Position numbers and translations under genes: made by a program. From positions 1,048,001 through 1,112,000 of the forward strand of contig NZ_CP015455.1 in the NCBI RefSeq assembly GCF_001888165.1: a stretch of DNA of 64,000 bases, read 5' to 3'. The DNA comes from Syntrophotalea acetylenica (GTDB lineage: Bacteria > Desulfobacterota > Desulfuromonadia > Desulfuromonadales > Syntrophotaleaceae). Every line of letters begins with the position of its first letter. The first letter of the stretch is position 1. Of this stretch, positions 30,062 to 38,123 are shown piece by piece. The notes under the pieces are model-generated. The model made no database searches, was not told where the DNA came from, and saw only the letters and a program-made list of their open reading frames with translations.

Positions 30062-30976
30062 TCAGCCTTTTGCTCCGCTCCCAAGCGGCGAAAGCAGCAC
30101 CAGTCGCTGCGTCAGGGCATGTGTCTCTGCCCTGACCGTCGGGTCGAGTTTTTTCACCCAATGGCGGGGGAAAGCATCGTCGGCATAGAAGGCGCCAGCG
30201 ATCATGCCGGCGATGGCACCGGTGGTGTCGGCGTCTCCACCCTGGTTCACCACACCCGTGAGGCATTCTTCAAAATTACCGGTGCCGAAAAAGTAGTGGA
30301 AGACAGTTTGCAGGGTTTCCACAATGTAAGCCGAGGCTTGTCCCCGATAATTTTTGCAGTGGAACTTGGGGTGTTCGGCGCCCAGTTCCCGAACCAGCGC
30401 ATGGAGTTGCGGCCGATTGGCCCCCAGCAGAGCTCTCTGCACCAGTTTTCCAACGGTCAGACAGGCGGCATCGGAGAGGGGATGGTTGTGGGTGAGCCTG
30501 GCTTGTTCCAGGGCGCAGCGTTGCAGCAGTGTCTCATCGCCAAGGGTAAACAGGGCCACCGGCAACATACGCATGGCGGCGCCATTGCCGGCATCCCAGT
30601 CGCTTGGGGGCTTTTCCAGACGGCCGGTGAGGATGTAGTCGCTGATGCCGCGCCGGCATGTGGCGCCGACGTCGATCGGTTTGCTGCGCAGCCAGGCGGC
30701 TAAGTGGTCGGCCACGCGACGCAGGCTCCAGCCTCCTGCTTCGTCGATGGCGCGGGCGATGCACAAGCTCATTTCGGTATCGTCGGTGACTTTGCCCGGT
30801 TTGAGATGCAGCCAGCCGCCGCCGATGATGCGACGGTGAACCTTGTACTGCTGGCGGATTTCCGCGGGCGTGAGAAATTCGGTGGTGGCACCCAGCGCGT
30901 CGCCGATGGCCAGCCCCAGGAAGGCGGAGCGGGCGCGGTGGATGAGATGTTCCAGGGTGCTTCCATCGACAGTCAT
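30062..30976 (-). CDS. draG: ADP-ribosyl-dinitrogenase reductase hydrolase DraG
   Basis: DraG removes ADP-ribose from NifH and reactivates nitrogenase. ATG 30976 (MTVDGSTLEHLIHRARSAFLG, 304 residues) has GGGAGG upstream and overlaps the draT stop as ATGA. Metal-binding motifs of the ADP-ribosylglycohydrolase family are present: GDALG, TDDTEMSL near the N-terminus and GGDADTTGAIAGMIAGA near the C-terminus. Coupling to draT identifies the substrate as NifH. Confidence 0.93.
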   Translation of the reverse strand: MTVDGSTLEHLIHRARSAFLGLAIGDALGATTEFLTPAEIRQQYKVHRRIIGGGWLHLKPGKVTDDTEMSLCIARAIDEAGGWSLRRVADHLAAWLRSKPIDVGATCRRGISDYILTGRLEKPPSDWDAGNGAAMRMLPVALFTLGDETLLQRCALEQARLTHNHPLSDAACLTVGKLVQRALLGANRPQLHALVRELGAEHPKFHCKNYRGQASAYIVETLQTVFHYFFGTGNFEECLTGVVNQGGDADTTGAIAGMIAGAFYADDAFPRHWVKKLDPTVRAETHALTQRLVLLSPLGSGAKG

Positions 30977-31773
30977 CGAAAGCCTCCCGTAATGATCTCG
31001 ACTTCGTATTCGCCGCCGATCACCAGGTTTTCTTCTTCGCCCCGCAGCAATGCCGAACAAAACAGGCCGCTGAAAAACAGGATCTTGCTGGCGGGAACCT
31101 TTGCGGCCAATACCCTGGAGCCGAACTCCCAGGCACGTTCGAAATGGCTCGTGAAGGAATTGAGATTGTTCAGGCGCACTACGCAATGGTGGGGGGCTTG
31201 CTGTTCCAGCACGGGATGTTCGGCAAAATCGTAGATGCCGCGGTACATCTCGAATAGCGTCTGCCCCGCATGGCGGCGTTGCAATTCGTACTGGGCGAAT
31301 TCGAACAGCAGATCGAACTGGGCCTGAATGGCGCTGCTGCGGGCGCTGCCGCGCATGCGGTCGATGAGGTAGGCCTGGTAGGCCTCGGACTGGATGCTGG
31401 CAATCGGCTGTCCGTGGTAGGTCGGGGCGAGTCCGAAGCGGCTTTCGACCCAGCCTTTGAGCACGGCGCCCTCACGGCCGTTGGCATCGAACATCCAGCC
31501 GCGTAAAAACCGCAGGTAACTGTTTTTCAGGCTTTTGCGGCCACCGGCGGTTTTCTGTTGCTGCCACTGGTGTAACTGGAAGGTAACGTCCATGTAGTCA
31601 TGGAAAATCGCCGTACGCCGCCTTGGATCGGTCTCCGCGTCGAGCAATCTGAAAAAGCCGGCGTGGCCGCGGCGTACGCCCTGCAATTCCAGAGGCTTTG
31701 GATAGCGGTTGAAGTGCCGTGAGGCGATGACCCAGGGAGGCAGGGAGCAGTAATTGGTGCAGCAGGATTGCAC
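30973..31773 (-). CDS. draT: NAD(+)-dinitrogenase-reductase ADP-ribosyltransferase DraT
   Basis: DraT transfers ADP-ribose from NAD to an arginine of NifH when fixed nitrogen or darkness/energy shortage calls for a stop. The 266-residue product opens with the family segment CSLPPWVIASRHFNRYPKPL, then LQGVRRGHAGFF. YLRFLRGWMFDANGREGAVLKGWVESRFG is characteristic (given in part: LRGWMFDANGREG). The start is GTG, eight bases after the regulator stop. The three genes form one operon. Confidence 0.93.
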   Translation of the reverse strand: MQSCCTNYCSLPPWVIASRHFNRYPKPLELQGVRRGHAGFFRLLDAETDPRRRTAIFHDYMDVTFQLHQWQQQKTAGGRKSLKNSYLRFLRGWMFDANGREGAVLKGWVESRFGLAPTYHGQPIASIQSEAYQAYLIDRMRGSARSSAIQAQFDLLFEFAQYELQRRHAGQTLFEMYRGIYDFAEHPVLEQQAPHHCVVRLNNLNSFTSHFERAWEFGSRVLAAKVPASKILFFSGLFCSALLRGEEENLVIGGEYEVEIITGGFR

Positions 31774-31781
31774 GGCGTGGT

Positions 31782-32344
31782 TTACTCCTGGGTCAAGAGG
31801 ATGGCTTGTGCAACTTCCGTGAGGGTTTTCCGCTTGTTCATGGCCATGCGCTGAATTTTCCGGTAGGCCTCCTGCTCCGAAAGTCCTTGCTGCATCAGAA
31901 CACCCTTGGCCTTTTCTATGAACTTGCGCGATTCCAGGGTTTCCTTGAGTTTGGCGACTTCCTGGCGCAGATGCGCGATCTCGACAAAATGATGTATGGC
32001 CAGATCAACGGCCGGGAACAGCTGGTCCTCGCGAAACGGTTCGACGACATAATTGGCGATTCCCGCCAGACGGGCTTTTTCGATGGTCGCGTGGTCTGCC
32101 CGGGTCGTCAGCAGGACGATGGGGCGGGGCATTTTTTGCTGATTATTTCAGCAGCGGTGATGCCGTCCATGACCGGCATGATGTAATCCATGACGATCAG
32201 CAGCGGATGATGGGCCTGGGTCATGTCGATGGCCTGTTGGCCGTTTTCCGCCTCCAGAATATCGGTGAATCCGTACTTCATCAGGGACTCGGCCAGGCGG
32301 CTTCGAATATCGGGTTTATCGTCTACAACCAGAACGCTTTTCAC
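31782..32344 (-). CDS. ANTAR-domain response regulator (GnfR-like antiterminator), frameshifted
   Basis: The N-terminal receiver begins at GTG 32344 (VKSVLVVDDKPDIRSRLAESL) with GGAGG eight bases upstream; the phosphorylated Asp is in LLIVMDYIMPVMDG. The C-terminal ANTAR domain (ESRKFIEKAKGVLMQQGLSEQEAYRKIQRMAM, quoted here as AKGVLMQQGLSEQEAY) binds RNA hexaloops. The frames differ by one base: a T-run at 32132-32137 (A-run in mRNA) needs one more base to join ISKK to MPRPIVLLTTRAD, giving 187 residues. In Geobacter a regulator of this kind controls nif genes by antitermination. Here it heads the draTG operon, so nif control is likely. Confidence 0.87.
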
Positions 32345-32400
32345 GAAGGGGGCCTCCAGGGGGATATGCGATAGGGCACCATCGGATACATCGGATCTTT

Positions 32401-32418
32401 CTGCATATTCGGTGCCTG
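32401..32418 (-). promoter_or_regulatory. Possible sigma-54 promoter of the ANTAR-draTG operon
   Basis: On the minus strand AGGCAC, five bases, ATGCA, with GG and GC ten bases apart. Two positions differ from consensus. The predicted start near 32391 is 47 bases before the regulator start codon. Confidence 0.55.
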
Positions 32419-32486
32419 TTTCACGCCGGTTTGGCACGCGTTGCACGGGCGGGGCGAACGGTCCATTGCATGGGATTGGATGAGCG

Positions 32487-32504
32487 GTTGTCAATATTGA
32501 CAAC
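32487..32504. promoter_or_regulatory. Perfect 18-bp palindrome between two divergent operons
   Basis: GTTGTCAATATTGACAAC is fully self-complementary. It lies between the regulator-draTG promoter and the tungstate/molybdate promoter, just upstream of the latter's -35 box. It is likely an operator; the binding protein is unknown. Confidence 0.55.
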
Positions 32505-32508
32505 GGGT

Positions 32509-32553
32509 TTGACTTGGGTGACGCAGTTCGCTATATTTTATCTGATATAGCGA
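32509..32553 (+). promoter_or_regulatory. Promoter of the tungstate/molybdate operon with ModE-like operator
   Basis: TTGACT (32509-32514), 17 bases, TATATT (32532-32537) form a good sigma-70 promoter. The inverted repeat TCGCTATAT-N8-ATATAGCGA (32528-32553) covers the -10 box and the start point. It closely resembles the ModE consensus (CGnTATAT ... ATATnnCG), which fits repression when the oxyanion is plentiful. Confidence 0.7.
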
Positions 32554-32636
32554 CGCCTCGCTTAAGTGTTTTTTGCACGCTTTTGGCTGCGCAGGCGCCT
32601 GACAATTCTTCAGGGGAGACATGAGGAGGTAGTAAA

Positions 32637-33620
32637 ATGGGAAAAGGACTGGTGCGTCACGTTTTCGTCATGGTTTGTCTGGCAGCGGCAGCGATGCTGC
32701 CGTCGTCGGCGTTTGCCGCGCCCGCGGGCAAGCTCATCGTTTTTCATGCTGGCAGCCTGGCGGTGCCTTTTCAGGCCATGGAAAAGGCCTTTGAGGCCAA
32801 ATATCCCGCCGTGGATGTGCAACGCGAGGCCGGTGGCAGCACCAAGATGGCGCGTTTGATTTCCGAAGTCGGCAAGCCCGCCGATATCATGGCGTCGGCC
32901 GATTACACAGTTATCGATAAAACCCTGATTCCCGATAACGCGGCGGTCAACATTCGCTTCGCCACCAATCAGCTGGTGCTCTGCTATACGGACAAGAGCA
33001 AATTCGCCAAGGAAATCAATGCCGACAACTGGTACAAAATTCTGCAGCGCAAGGGGGTGGTGTGGGGGCATTCCGATCCCAATCTCGACCCTTGTGGTTA
33101 CCGCAGCCTGATGGTTCTGCAGCTGGCGGAAAAATTCCATGAGATTCCCGGACTTTACAACAAGCTTCTGGCCAATCGTCCCAAGGAAAACGTGCGTCCC
33201 AAATCGGTGGAACTGATCACTCTGCTGCAGAACGGGGACATGGATTATGCCTGGGAATACCGCTCGGTAGCTGTGCAGCATGGTCTTAAATATGTAACCC
33301 TCGACGATCACATCAATCTCGGCAATTATCAGCTGGACGATTTTTACAAGCAGGCCACCGTTCAGGTCACCGGCGACAAGCCCGGTACTTTCATTACCCG
33401 TGTCGGAGGGTCGGTGACCTACGGCGTGACCCTGATCAACGATGCGCCCAACCCGGAAGCGGCGGAAGCCTTCATGGCCTACCTGCTGGACCCTGAAGGC
33501 GGATTGAAGATTCTCGACGAAATGGGGCAGCCGGCATTCATCCCGGCACGCGTGCCGAGCGACGAAATGCATTCGAAGCTGCCGGCAACCCTGCGGCCGC
33601 TGGTCGAGGTCAGGAAGTAG
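32637..33620 (+). CDS. wtpA: Tungstate/molybdate ABC transporter substrate-binding protein, WtpA-type (first copy)
   Basis: WtpA-type proteins bind tungstate and molybdate in the periplasm. The 327-residue product has a signal peptide (cleavage likely after SAFA), then [20 protein letters not shown], the family's opening, and [39 protein letters not shown] is the second ligand-binding block. AGGAGG precedes ATG. Whether tungstate or molybdate is preferred cannot be read from the sequence. Tungsten would be needed by W-formate dehydrogenases or aldehyde oxidoreductases, and molybdenum by the nitrogenase. Confidence 0.9.
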   Translation: MGKGLVRHVFVMVCLAAAAMLPSSAFAAPAGKLIVFHAGSLAVPFQAMEKAFEAKYPAVDVQREAGGSTKMARLISEVGKPADIMASADYTVIDKTLIPDNAAVNIRFATNQLVLCYTDKSKFAKEINADNWYKILQRKGVVWGHSDPNLDPCGYRSLMVLQLAEKFHEIPGLYNKLLANRPKENVRPKSVELITLLQNGDMDYAWEYRSVAVQHGLKYVTLDDHINLGNYQLDDFYKQATVQVTGDKPGTFITRVGGSVTYGVTLINDAPNPEAAEAFMAYLLDPEGGLKILDEMGQPAFIPARVPSDEMHSKLPATLRPLVEVRK

Positions 33621-33626
33621 GTCTGA

Positions 33627-34475
33627 GTGGCTGTCAAGTGTGATGATGGCAAGGTGGGGGCTGCGGGTGAAACTGCCGGTAAAAGGCGGGTGTCTCTCGG
33701 CAGCCCCTTTCTTTACGTAACCTTTTTCTGCAGTACGGCGGTATTGCTGTTTATCGTCATGCCGTTGTTCCAGATGGTGTCCCAACCCTCTCTCGGAGCC
33801 TTGCACGAGACCATCCGCGATCCGGAGGTGCTGTCGTCTATCTGGCTGTCGGTGTACACGGCGGTGATCGCGGCGGCGATCGCTTTTGTCTTCGGTACGC
33901 CGCTGGCCTACCTGCTGGCCCGGCACGATTTTGTCGGCAAAAAGCTGGTAGAGAGCATCGTCGATCTGCCGATCATGATTCCGCATCCGGTGGTCGGTAT
34001 TGCCATTCTCAGCCTGCTGGGGAGAGGCCATCCCCTGGGGCAGTTGATGGCCAAGGTCGGGCTGCGCATCATGGGGAGCGTCACCGGCATCATCGTGGTG
34101 CTGACCTTTGTCGGTTTGCCTTTTTATCTGAATGCCGCCAAATCGGGGTTTGAAAGTGTGCCGGTGCGTCTGGAAAATGTTTCCCGGAGTCTCGGTGCCA
34201 GTCGCGCGGCCACCTTTTTTCGTGTCACCTTTCCCCTCAGTTGGCGGCATATGCTTGGCGGTGTGATCATGTGCGCGGCCCGGGCGGTGAGCGAATTCGG
34301 GGCGGTGGTGATCGTCGCCTATCATCCCATGATCGCACCGGTGCTGATGTACGAGCGGTTTACGGCTTACGGTCTCAAATATTCCCAGCCGGTCGGGGTG
34401 TGGCTGATTCTGGTCTGTCTGCTGTTGTTTATGGCGCTGCGCCTGGTGTCTTTGCCGAGCAAGGTGGAACGATGA
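33627..34475 (+). CDS. wtpB: Tungstate/molybdate ABC transporter permease
   Basis: This 282-residue inner-membrane protein begins at GTG with about 40 polar residues and then six hydrophobic segments. The EAA-loop equivalent (ENVSRSLGASRAATFFRVTFP) lies near residue 190 and contacts the ATPase. It belongs to the CysTW/ModB/WtpB permease family. It begins six bases after the wtpA stop and overlaps the ATPase start as ATGA. Confidence 0.9.
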   Translation: MAVKCDDGKVGAAGETAGKRRVSLGSPFLYVTFFCSTAVLLFIVMPLFQMVSQPSLGALHETIRDPEVLSSIWLSVYTAVIAAAIAFVFGTPLAYLLARHDFVGKKLVESIVDLPIMIPHPVVGIAILSLLGRGHPLGQLMAKVGLRIMGSVTGIIVVLTFVGLPFYLNAAKSGFESVPVRLENVSRSLGASRAATFFRVTFPLSWRHMLGGVIMCAARAVSEFGAVVIVAYHPMIAPVLMYERFTAYGLKYSQPVGVWLILVCLLLFMALRLVSLPSKVER

Positions 34476-35509
34476 TCAAACTGGAAAATCTGAGTGTCAA
34501 GCTGCCGGGGTTTGCCGTGCGGAACGTGAATCTGCAGGTGGCTCCTGGTGAATTCTTCGCGCTGCTGGGTCCGACAGGGGCGGGCAAGACGGTCGTATTG
34601 GAATCCATCGCGGGGTTGCTGCATATCACCGCCGGAAAGGTAAGGGTGGCAGGCCGGGACATGACGCGGTTGCCGCCCGAAAAGCGACGCATCGGCATTG
34701 TCTATCAGGACTATGCCCTGTTTCCCCATCTGACGGTGATGGACAATATCTGTTATGGCCTGCGGTACTTCAATCAGGATACCAAGGCGGCCCGCCAGCG
34801 AATCGGCGACCTGGTCGACCTGCTGGGCATTGCCGGGATCGTGCACCGGCGGCCGTTGCATTTGAGCGGCGGCGAAAAGCAGCGGGTGTGTCTGGCGCGG
34901 GCCTTGAGCGTCAATCCGGAAGTGCTGCTCCTGGATGAGCCGCTGTCGGCTCTCGACCCCAATTTCCGTGAAGATATCCGCCGTTTGCTGAAAAATCTGC
35001 ACGGCGAGTTGGGCATCACCTTCATGATGGTGACGCACGATTTTAACGAGGCTTTGTATCTGGCCGACCGTATCGGTGTGATGCGGCAGGGGCGCATGGA
35101 GCAGATCGGAACCACCGAAGATGTGTTTTTACGCCCCGCCACCCCCTTTGTCGCGGAATTTGTCGGCATGAAAAACATCTTCGAAGTCGCTTTGTCCGGA
35201 CAACAGGCGGTTTTCGGTGGCCTGAATTTTCCCATGGCGGAGCCTGGCGGCGACAAGCGAGGGGTGCTGGCCATCCGTCCCGAGGATATCGTGCTGCAGC
35301 GCGAGGACGGATTCGAGGGTGGATTTGTGCGCTATGCCGGGGTGATCGAGCAGATCGTCCCGGCCGGGCTCTGGCATGAAGTCAGTGTCCGTTGTCAGCA
35401 GGCCCTGTTTAAAACGGTAATAGACCGAAAAACCGTGCTCTCGCAAGGTTACGGCGAGGGGGACGCGGTTTTTCTGGGCTTTGACAAGGACGCGGCACGG
35501 GTGTTCTGA
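34472..35509 (+). CDS. wtpC: Tungstate/molybdate ABC transporter ATP-binding protein
   Basis: ATG 34472 overlaps the permease stop and starts MIKLENLSVKLPGF; longer in-frame starts inside the permease gene are unlikely. The 345-residue product has Walker A GPTGAGKT (33-40), the signature LSGGEKQRVCLARAL, Walker B VLLLDEPLSALD and the switch histidine in MVTHDF. The C-terminal about 110 residues form a TOBE/Mop-like domain, common in oxyanion importers, where it may bind the ligand and inhibit transport. Confidence 0.92.
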   Translation: MIKLENLSVKLPGFAVRNVNLQVAPGEFFALLGPTGAGKTVVLESIAGLLHITAGKVRVAGRDMTRLPPEKRRIGIVYQDYALFPHLTVMDNICYGLRYFNQDTKAARQRIGDLVDLLGIAGIVHRRPLHLSGGEKQRVCLARALSVNPEVLLLDEPLSALDPNFREDIRRLLKNLHGELGITFMMVTHDFNEALYLADRIGVMRQGRMEQIGTTEDVFLRPATPFVAEFVGMKNIFEVALSGQQAVFGGLNFPMAEPGGDKRGVLAIRPEDIVLQREDGFEGGFVRYAGVIEQIVPAGLWHEVSVRCQQALFKTVIDRKTVLSQGYGEGDAVFLGFDKDAARVF

Positions 35510-35582
35510 CGGCAGTGAAGTCGTTTACCGCTGGTTCGTTGCCAATGGCCTTGGGGTGTTAAATTGCGGAGAGGAATTGGAT

Positions 35583-36569
35583 ATGATGGCAGTAAAAACG
35601 TTTTTCAGGTTTGTGGCAACCGCGCTGGTGCTTCTGTGCGTTTTGCCGGTTGGAGAGGCGCTGGCCGCGCCCAGGGGCAAACTGATCATTTTTCATGCCG
35701 GCAGTCTGACGGTGCCTTTCGCGGCCATGGAAAAAGAATTCGAAGCGCGTTATCCCGGTGTCGACGTGCAGCGCGAATCGGGTGGCAGCACCCGCATGGC
35801 GCGCCTGATTTCCGAGGTTGGCAAGCCGGCCGATTTGATGGCTTCGGCGGATTTTCAGGTCATCGATCACAGCCTGATACCGGGGCTGGCCGATTTCAAT
35901 ATCCGTTTCGCCAGTAACGAACTGGTTTTAACCTATGCGGAAGGCAGCAAGTTCGCCGATGTGATCGATTCCGGCAACTGGTTCGAGATTCTGGGGAAGC
36001 CCGGTGTTGTCTGGGGGCATTCCGATCCCAACATCGATCCCGGCGGCTATCGCAGCCTGATGGCCATTCAGCTGGCCGAGAAATTTTACAAGCGGCCCGG
36101 CCTCTACAAGCGCCTGCTGGCCAACCGTCCAAAAACAAACCTGCGGGACAAGTCGGTCAGCCTGACCTCCATGGTGCAGAACGGGGATATGGATTATGCC
36201 TGGGCGTATCGTTCCATCGCCCTGCAGCATCGCATGAAGTTCGTTACCCTTGACGAGCACATCAATCTGGCCAATATCGCCCACGATGCATTTTATCGCA
36301 CCGTCAGCGTGCGGGTGACGGGAGAGCGGCCCGGCTCCTATATCGATCGCCAGGGCCGGTTTGTCGCCTATGGCATCACCATGCTCAAGGACGCACCGAA
36401 CCGCGAGGCCGCCGAGGCTTTTCTGGCCTATCTCCTGGATCCGGCGGGTGGGCAGAAAATCCTCGATCAACACGGCCAGCCGCCCTTCAGCAAACCTTTT
36501 GTTTCCAGCAAGGCGATGCATGACAAACTTCCGCAGAGATTAAAAAGTCTGGTTTTTGTAACGCGTTAG
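35583..36569 (+). CDS. Tungstate/molybdate substrate-binding protein, second copy
   Basis: This is a clear paralogue of the first gene of the operon (same signal-peptide/mature boundary [61 protein letters not shown]). It has 328 residues from the first of two adjacent ATG codons; GAGAGGA is upstream. Differences include Gly for Cys after the DP pair in the second binding block and many surface changes. It may have a different affinity or metal preference and would share the same permease. Confidence 0.88.
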   Translation: MMAVKTFFRFVATALVLLCVLPVGEALAAPRGKLIIFHAGSLTVPFAAMEKEFEARYPGVDVQRESGGSTRMARLISEVGKPADLMASADFQVIDHSLIPGLADFNIRFASNELVLTYAEGSKFADVIDSGNWFEILGKPGVVWGHSDPNIDPGGYRSLMAIQLAEKFYKRPGLYKRLLANRPKTNLRDKSVSLTSMVQNGDMDYAWAYRSIALQHRMKFVTLDEHINLANIAHDAFYRTVSVRVTGERPGSYIDRQGRFVAYGITMLKDAPNREAAEAFLAYLLDPAGGQKILDQHGQPPFSKPFVSSKAMHDKLPQRLKSLVFVTR

Positions 36570-36678
36570 TTATAGAATTCTATTTTTCCTTTCCTGAACG
36601 GCTGTGTGCAGGTCTGGCCGGTTCGTTCGATGCGGGATAAGGGAATTTTTTTCAACCTTACCGGGGAGGTTTTTTACA

Positions 36679-37755
36679 ATGAAGAGGGTCGTCGGTTTCG
36701 TGATCGTCGCGCTTTTGTGCGGTTTTTTGCCGGGTACGTTGGTTTATGCGGAAATCGCTGAGAATCAGGGGCTTTTTCATCGGCAGATCAAGCTTTACAC
36801 CGGCGATGCCCAGGACTCATATCTGCTTGTTTTCCCCGTCGAGGTGACGCAGCCGGGAAGGGTCGAATGCGAATTCAAGCTGCTGCGCCCCGATGAGGAA
36901 CGTTACCAAAGGACCCTGGAAAAAATCCGTCAGGAGCGGGGCAAGGCCTTCATGTTCCGCTGGTCGTTGGTCGATTCCCGGTTTTTTGACCAGAAAAAAC
37001 CGATGGAGCCCGGGAAATTTCAGCAGTGGCTGCAGGAAGCCAACAACTACAACCCGGTCGAATATCTTGCCGGCGACCAGATCCGCGGCATGGTCAGAGG
37101 CGCCAAGGCGGCACTCGATTTCGTGTTTGGCAAGAAAAAGAAGAAGCAGGCGCCGGTTTATCTGCACGGTTACAGCCAAAGCGTGAGGTTTCCGCACACG
37201 CCGGACAATCATGTCACGACCGGCCGCATGCGCCACGATATCGATTTCAACGAACTTGCACAGACCCAGGGGATGTATTTTCTGGTGCTGGAGAACTTCA
37301 GTCAGCTCACCCCCGAACTTGAAGTGAAGGTTTCCTTCCCGGGCAAGCAGCACCAGGTGGACAAGGACTTCCTGCTGCCGCGCGATCTCGGCATCACCGC
37401 ATTGCAGGTTCATGGGGACCATGTCTATGTCGAGGTGCAAAATCTTGGCGAAGCCAGCTTGCCGCAGGAACTGTATACCCGCAAGGGCAAGGATGCTGCG
37501 ACGCTGATGCTGTGGCTGGATGGCAAGAGCTGGGGGGGCGTTACCCTGGCGAGACTGGATCCGGCAAAAAATCTGCTCGAACCGGGTGGCAAGGCCGGCT
37601 ATACCTTCAAGGTCGCGGTGGCCGACAACTCCGAAGTTGTTTCGAAGCTCACTCTGCCGAAATTCGAGGATGCCGATGCCGGCAACAACGAAAAAAAACA
37701 GCTTCGCAGGGCCTTGCTGAAGGGCCTGACCCCCATCAAGGAGTTGCAGCCCTGA
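36679..37755 (+). CDS. Exported protein of unknown function
   Basis: The 358-residue product starts at MKRVVGFVIVALLCGFLPG, a typical signal peptide with probable cleavage near VYA. The mature protein has two beta-rich parts: residues about 30-100 (QDSYLLVFPVEVTQPGRVECEF, in pieces) and about 230-330 (HGDHVYVEVQNLGEASLP, WLDGKSWGGVTLARLDP), the latter like a CARDB or immunoglobulin-like adhesive domain. A Lys-rich patch (GKKKKKQAP) lies near residue 155. I do not recognise a family. It is 109 bases after the second binding protein and ahead of a strong terminator, so it is likely the last gene of that operon. Confidence 0.75.
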   Translation: MKRVVGFVIVALLCGFLPGTLVYAEIAENQGLFHRQIKLYTGDAQDSYLLVFPVEVTQPGRVECEFKLLRPDEERYQRTLEKIRQERGKAFMFRWSLVDSRFFDQKKPMEPGKFQQWLQEANNYNPVEYLAGDQIRGMVRGAKAALDFVFGKKKKKQAPVYLHGYSQSVRFPHTPDNHVTTGRMRHDIDFNELAQTQGMYFLVLENFSQLTPELEVKVSFPGKQHQVDKDFLLPRDLGITALQVHGDHVYVEVQNLGEASLPQELYTRKGKDAATLMLWLDGKSWGGVTLARLDPAKNLLEPGGKAGYTFKVAVADNSEVVSKLTLPKFEDADAGNNEKKQLRRALLKGLTPIKELQP

Positions 37756-37832
37756 TCTGTGTCACTCGCGACTCCGAAAGGTCGGTCGCGTCTGGGGATT
37801 TAACCCGGGTTCTGCCGAGAGCGGTTTGCGTG

Positions 37833-37874
37833 AAAGCTCCGGCGCGCTGGAAGTATCGCGCGCCGGAGCTTTTT
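37833..37874 (+). terminator. Strong intrinsic terminator
   Basis: AAAGCTCCGGCGCG and its exact complement form a 14-bp stem with a 12-base loop, ending in TTTTT. It ends the tungstate/molybdate operon. Confidence 0.9.
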
Positions 37875-38028
37875 GTCTGGCGCGGACCGGGCCGGAGCCG
37901 CGCGATTCATGATCATCATTTTGCCGTGGACATGCAGGGGCTGCTGACTTAAAATACCGCTTTGCACACTGCGGCGATCTTCCTGCGCACCTTTCCGCTC
38001 ATTCTCCTACTCAATCCATGACCACACT

Positions 38029-38052
38029 CCGCCTTCGGGCGGTTCTGTTTTT
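38029..38052 (+). terminator. Small UUCG-loop hairpin with T-run
   Basis: CCGCC-TTCG-GGCGG followed by TTCTGTTTTT. It is the second terminator-like signal in the gap before hpnO. The remaining gap (37875-38123) holds no gene; TATAAC near 38105 could be a -10 box. Confidence 0.55.
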
Positions 38053-38123
38053 GAGCGGGAAAGAGCATGGCCGTGCCGGGCGGATGGCAATCTATAACCT
38101 TATAACATCAGCGAGTCGGAACC

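Noticed and set aside
32431-32445. TTGGCACGCGTTGCA on the plus strand, like a sigma-54 promoter toward the W/Mo operon
   Set aside because: GG and GC are only eight bases apart; sigma-54 needs ten. A good sigma-70 promoter lies downstream.
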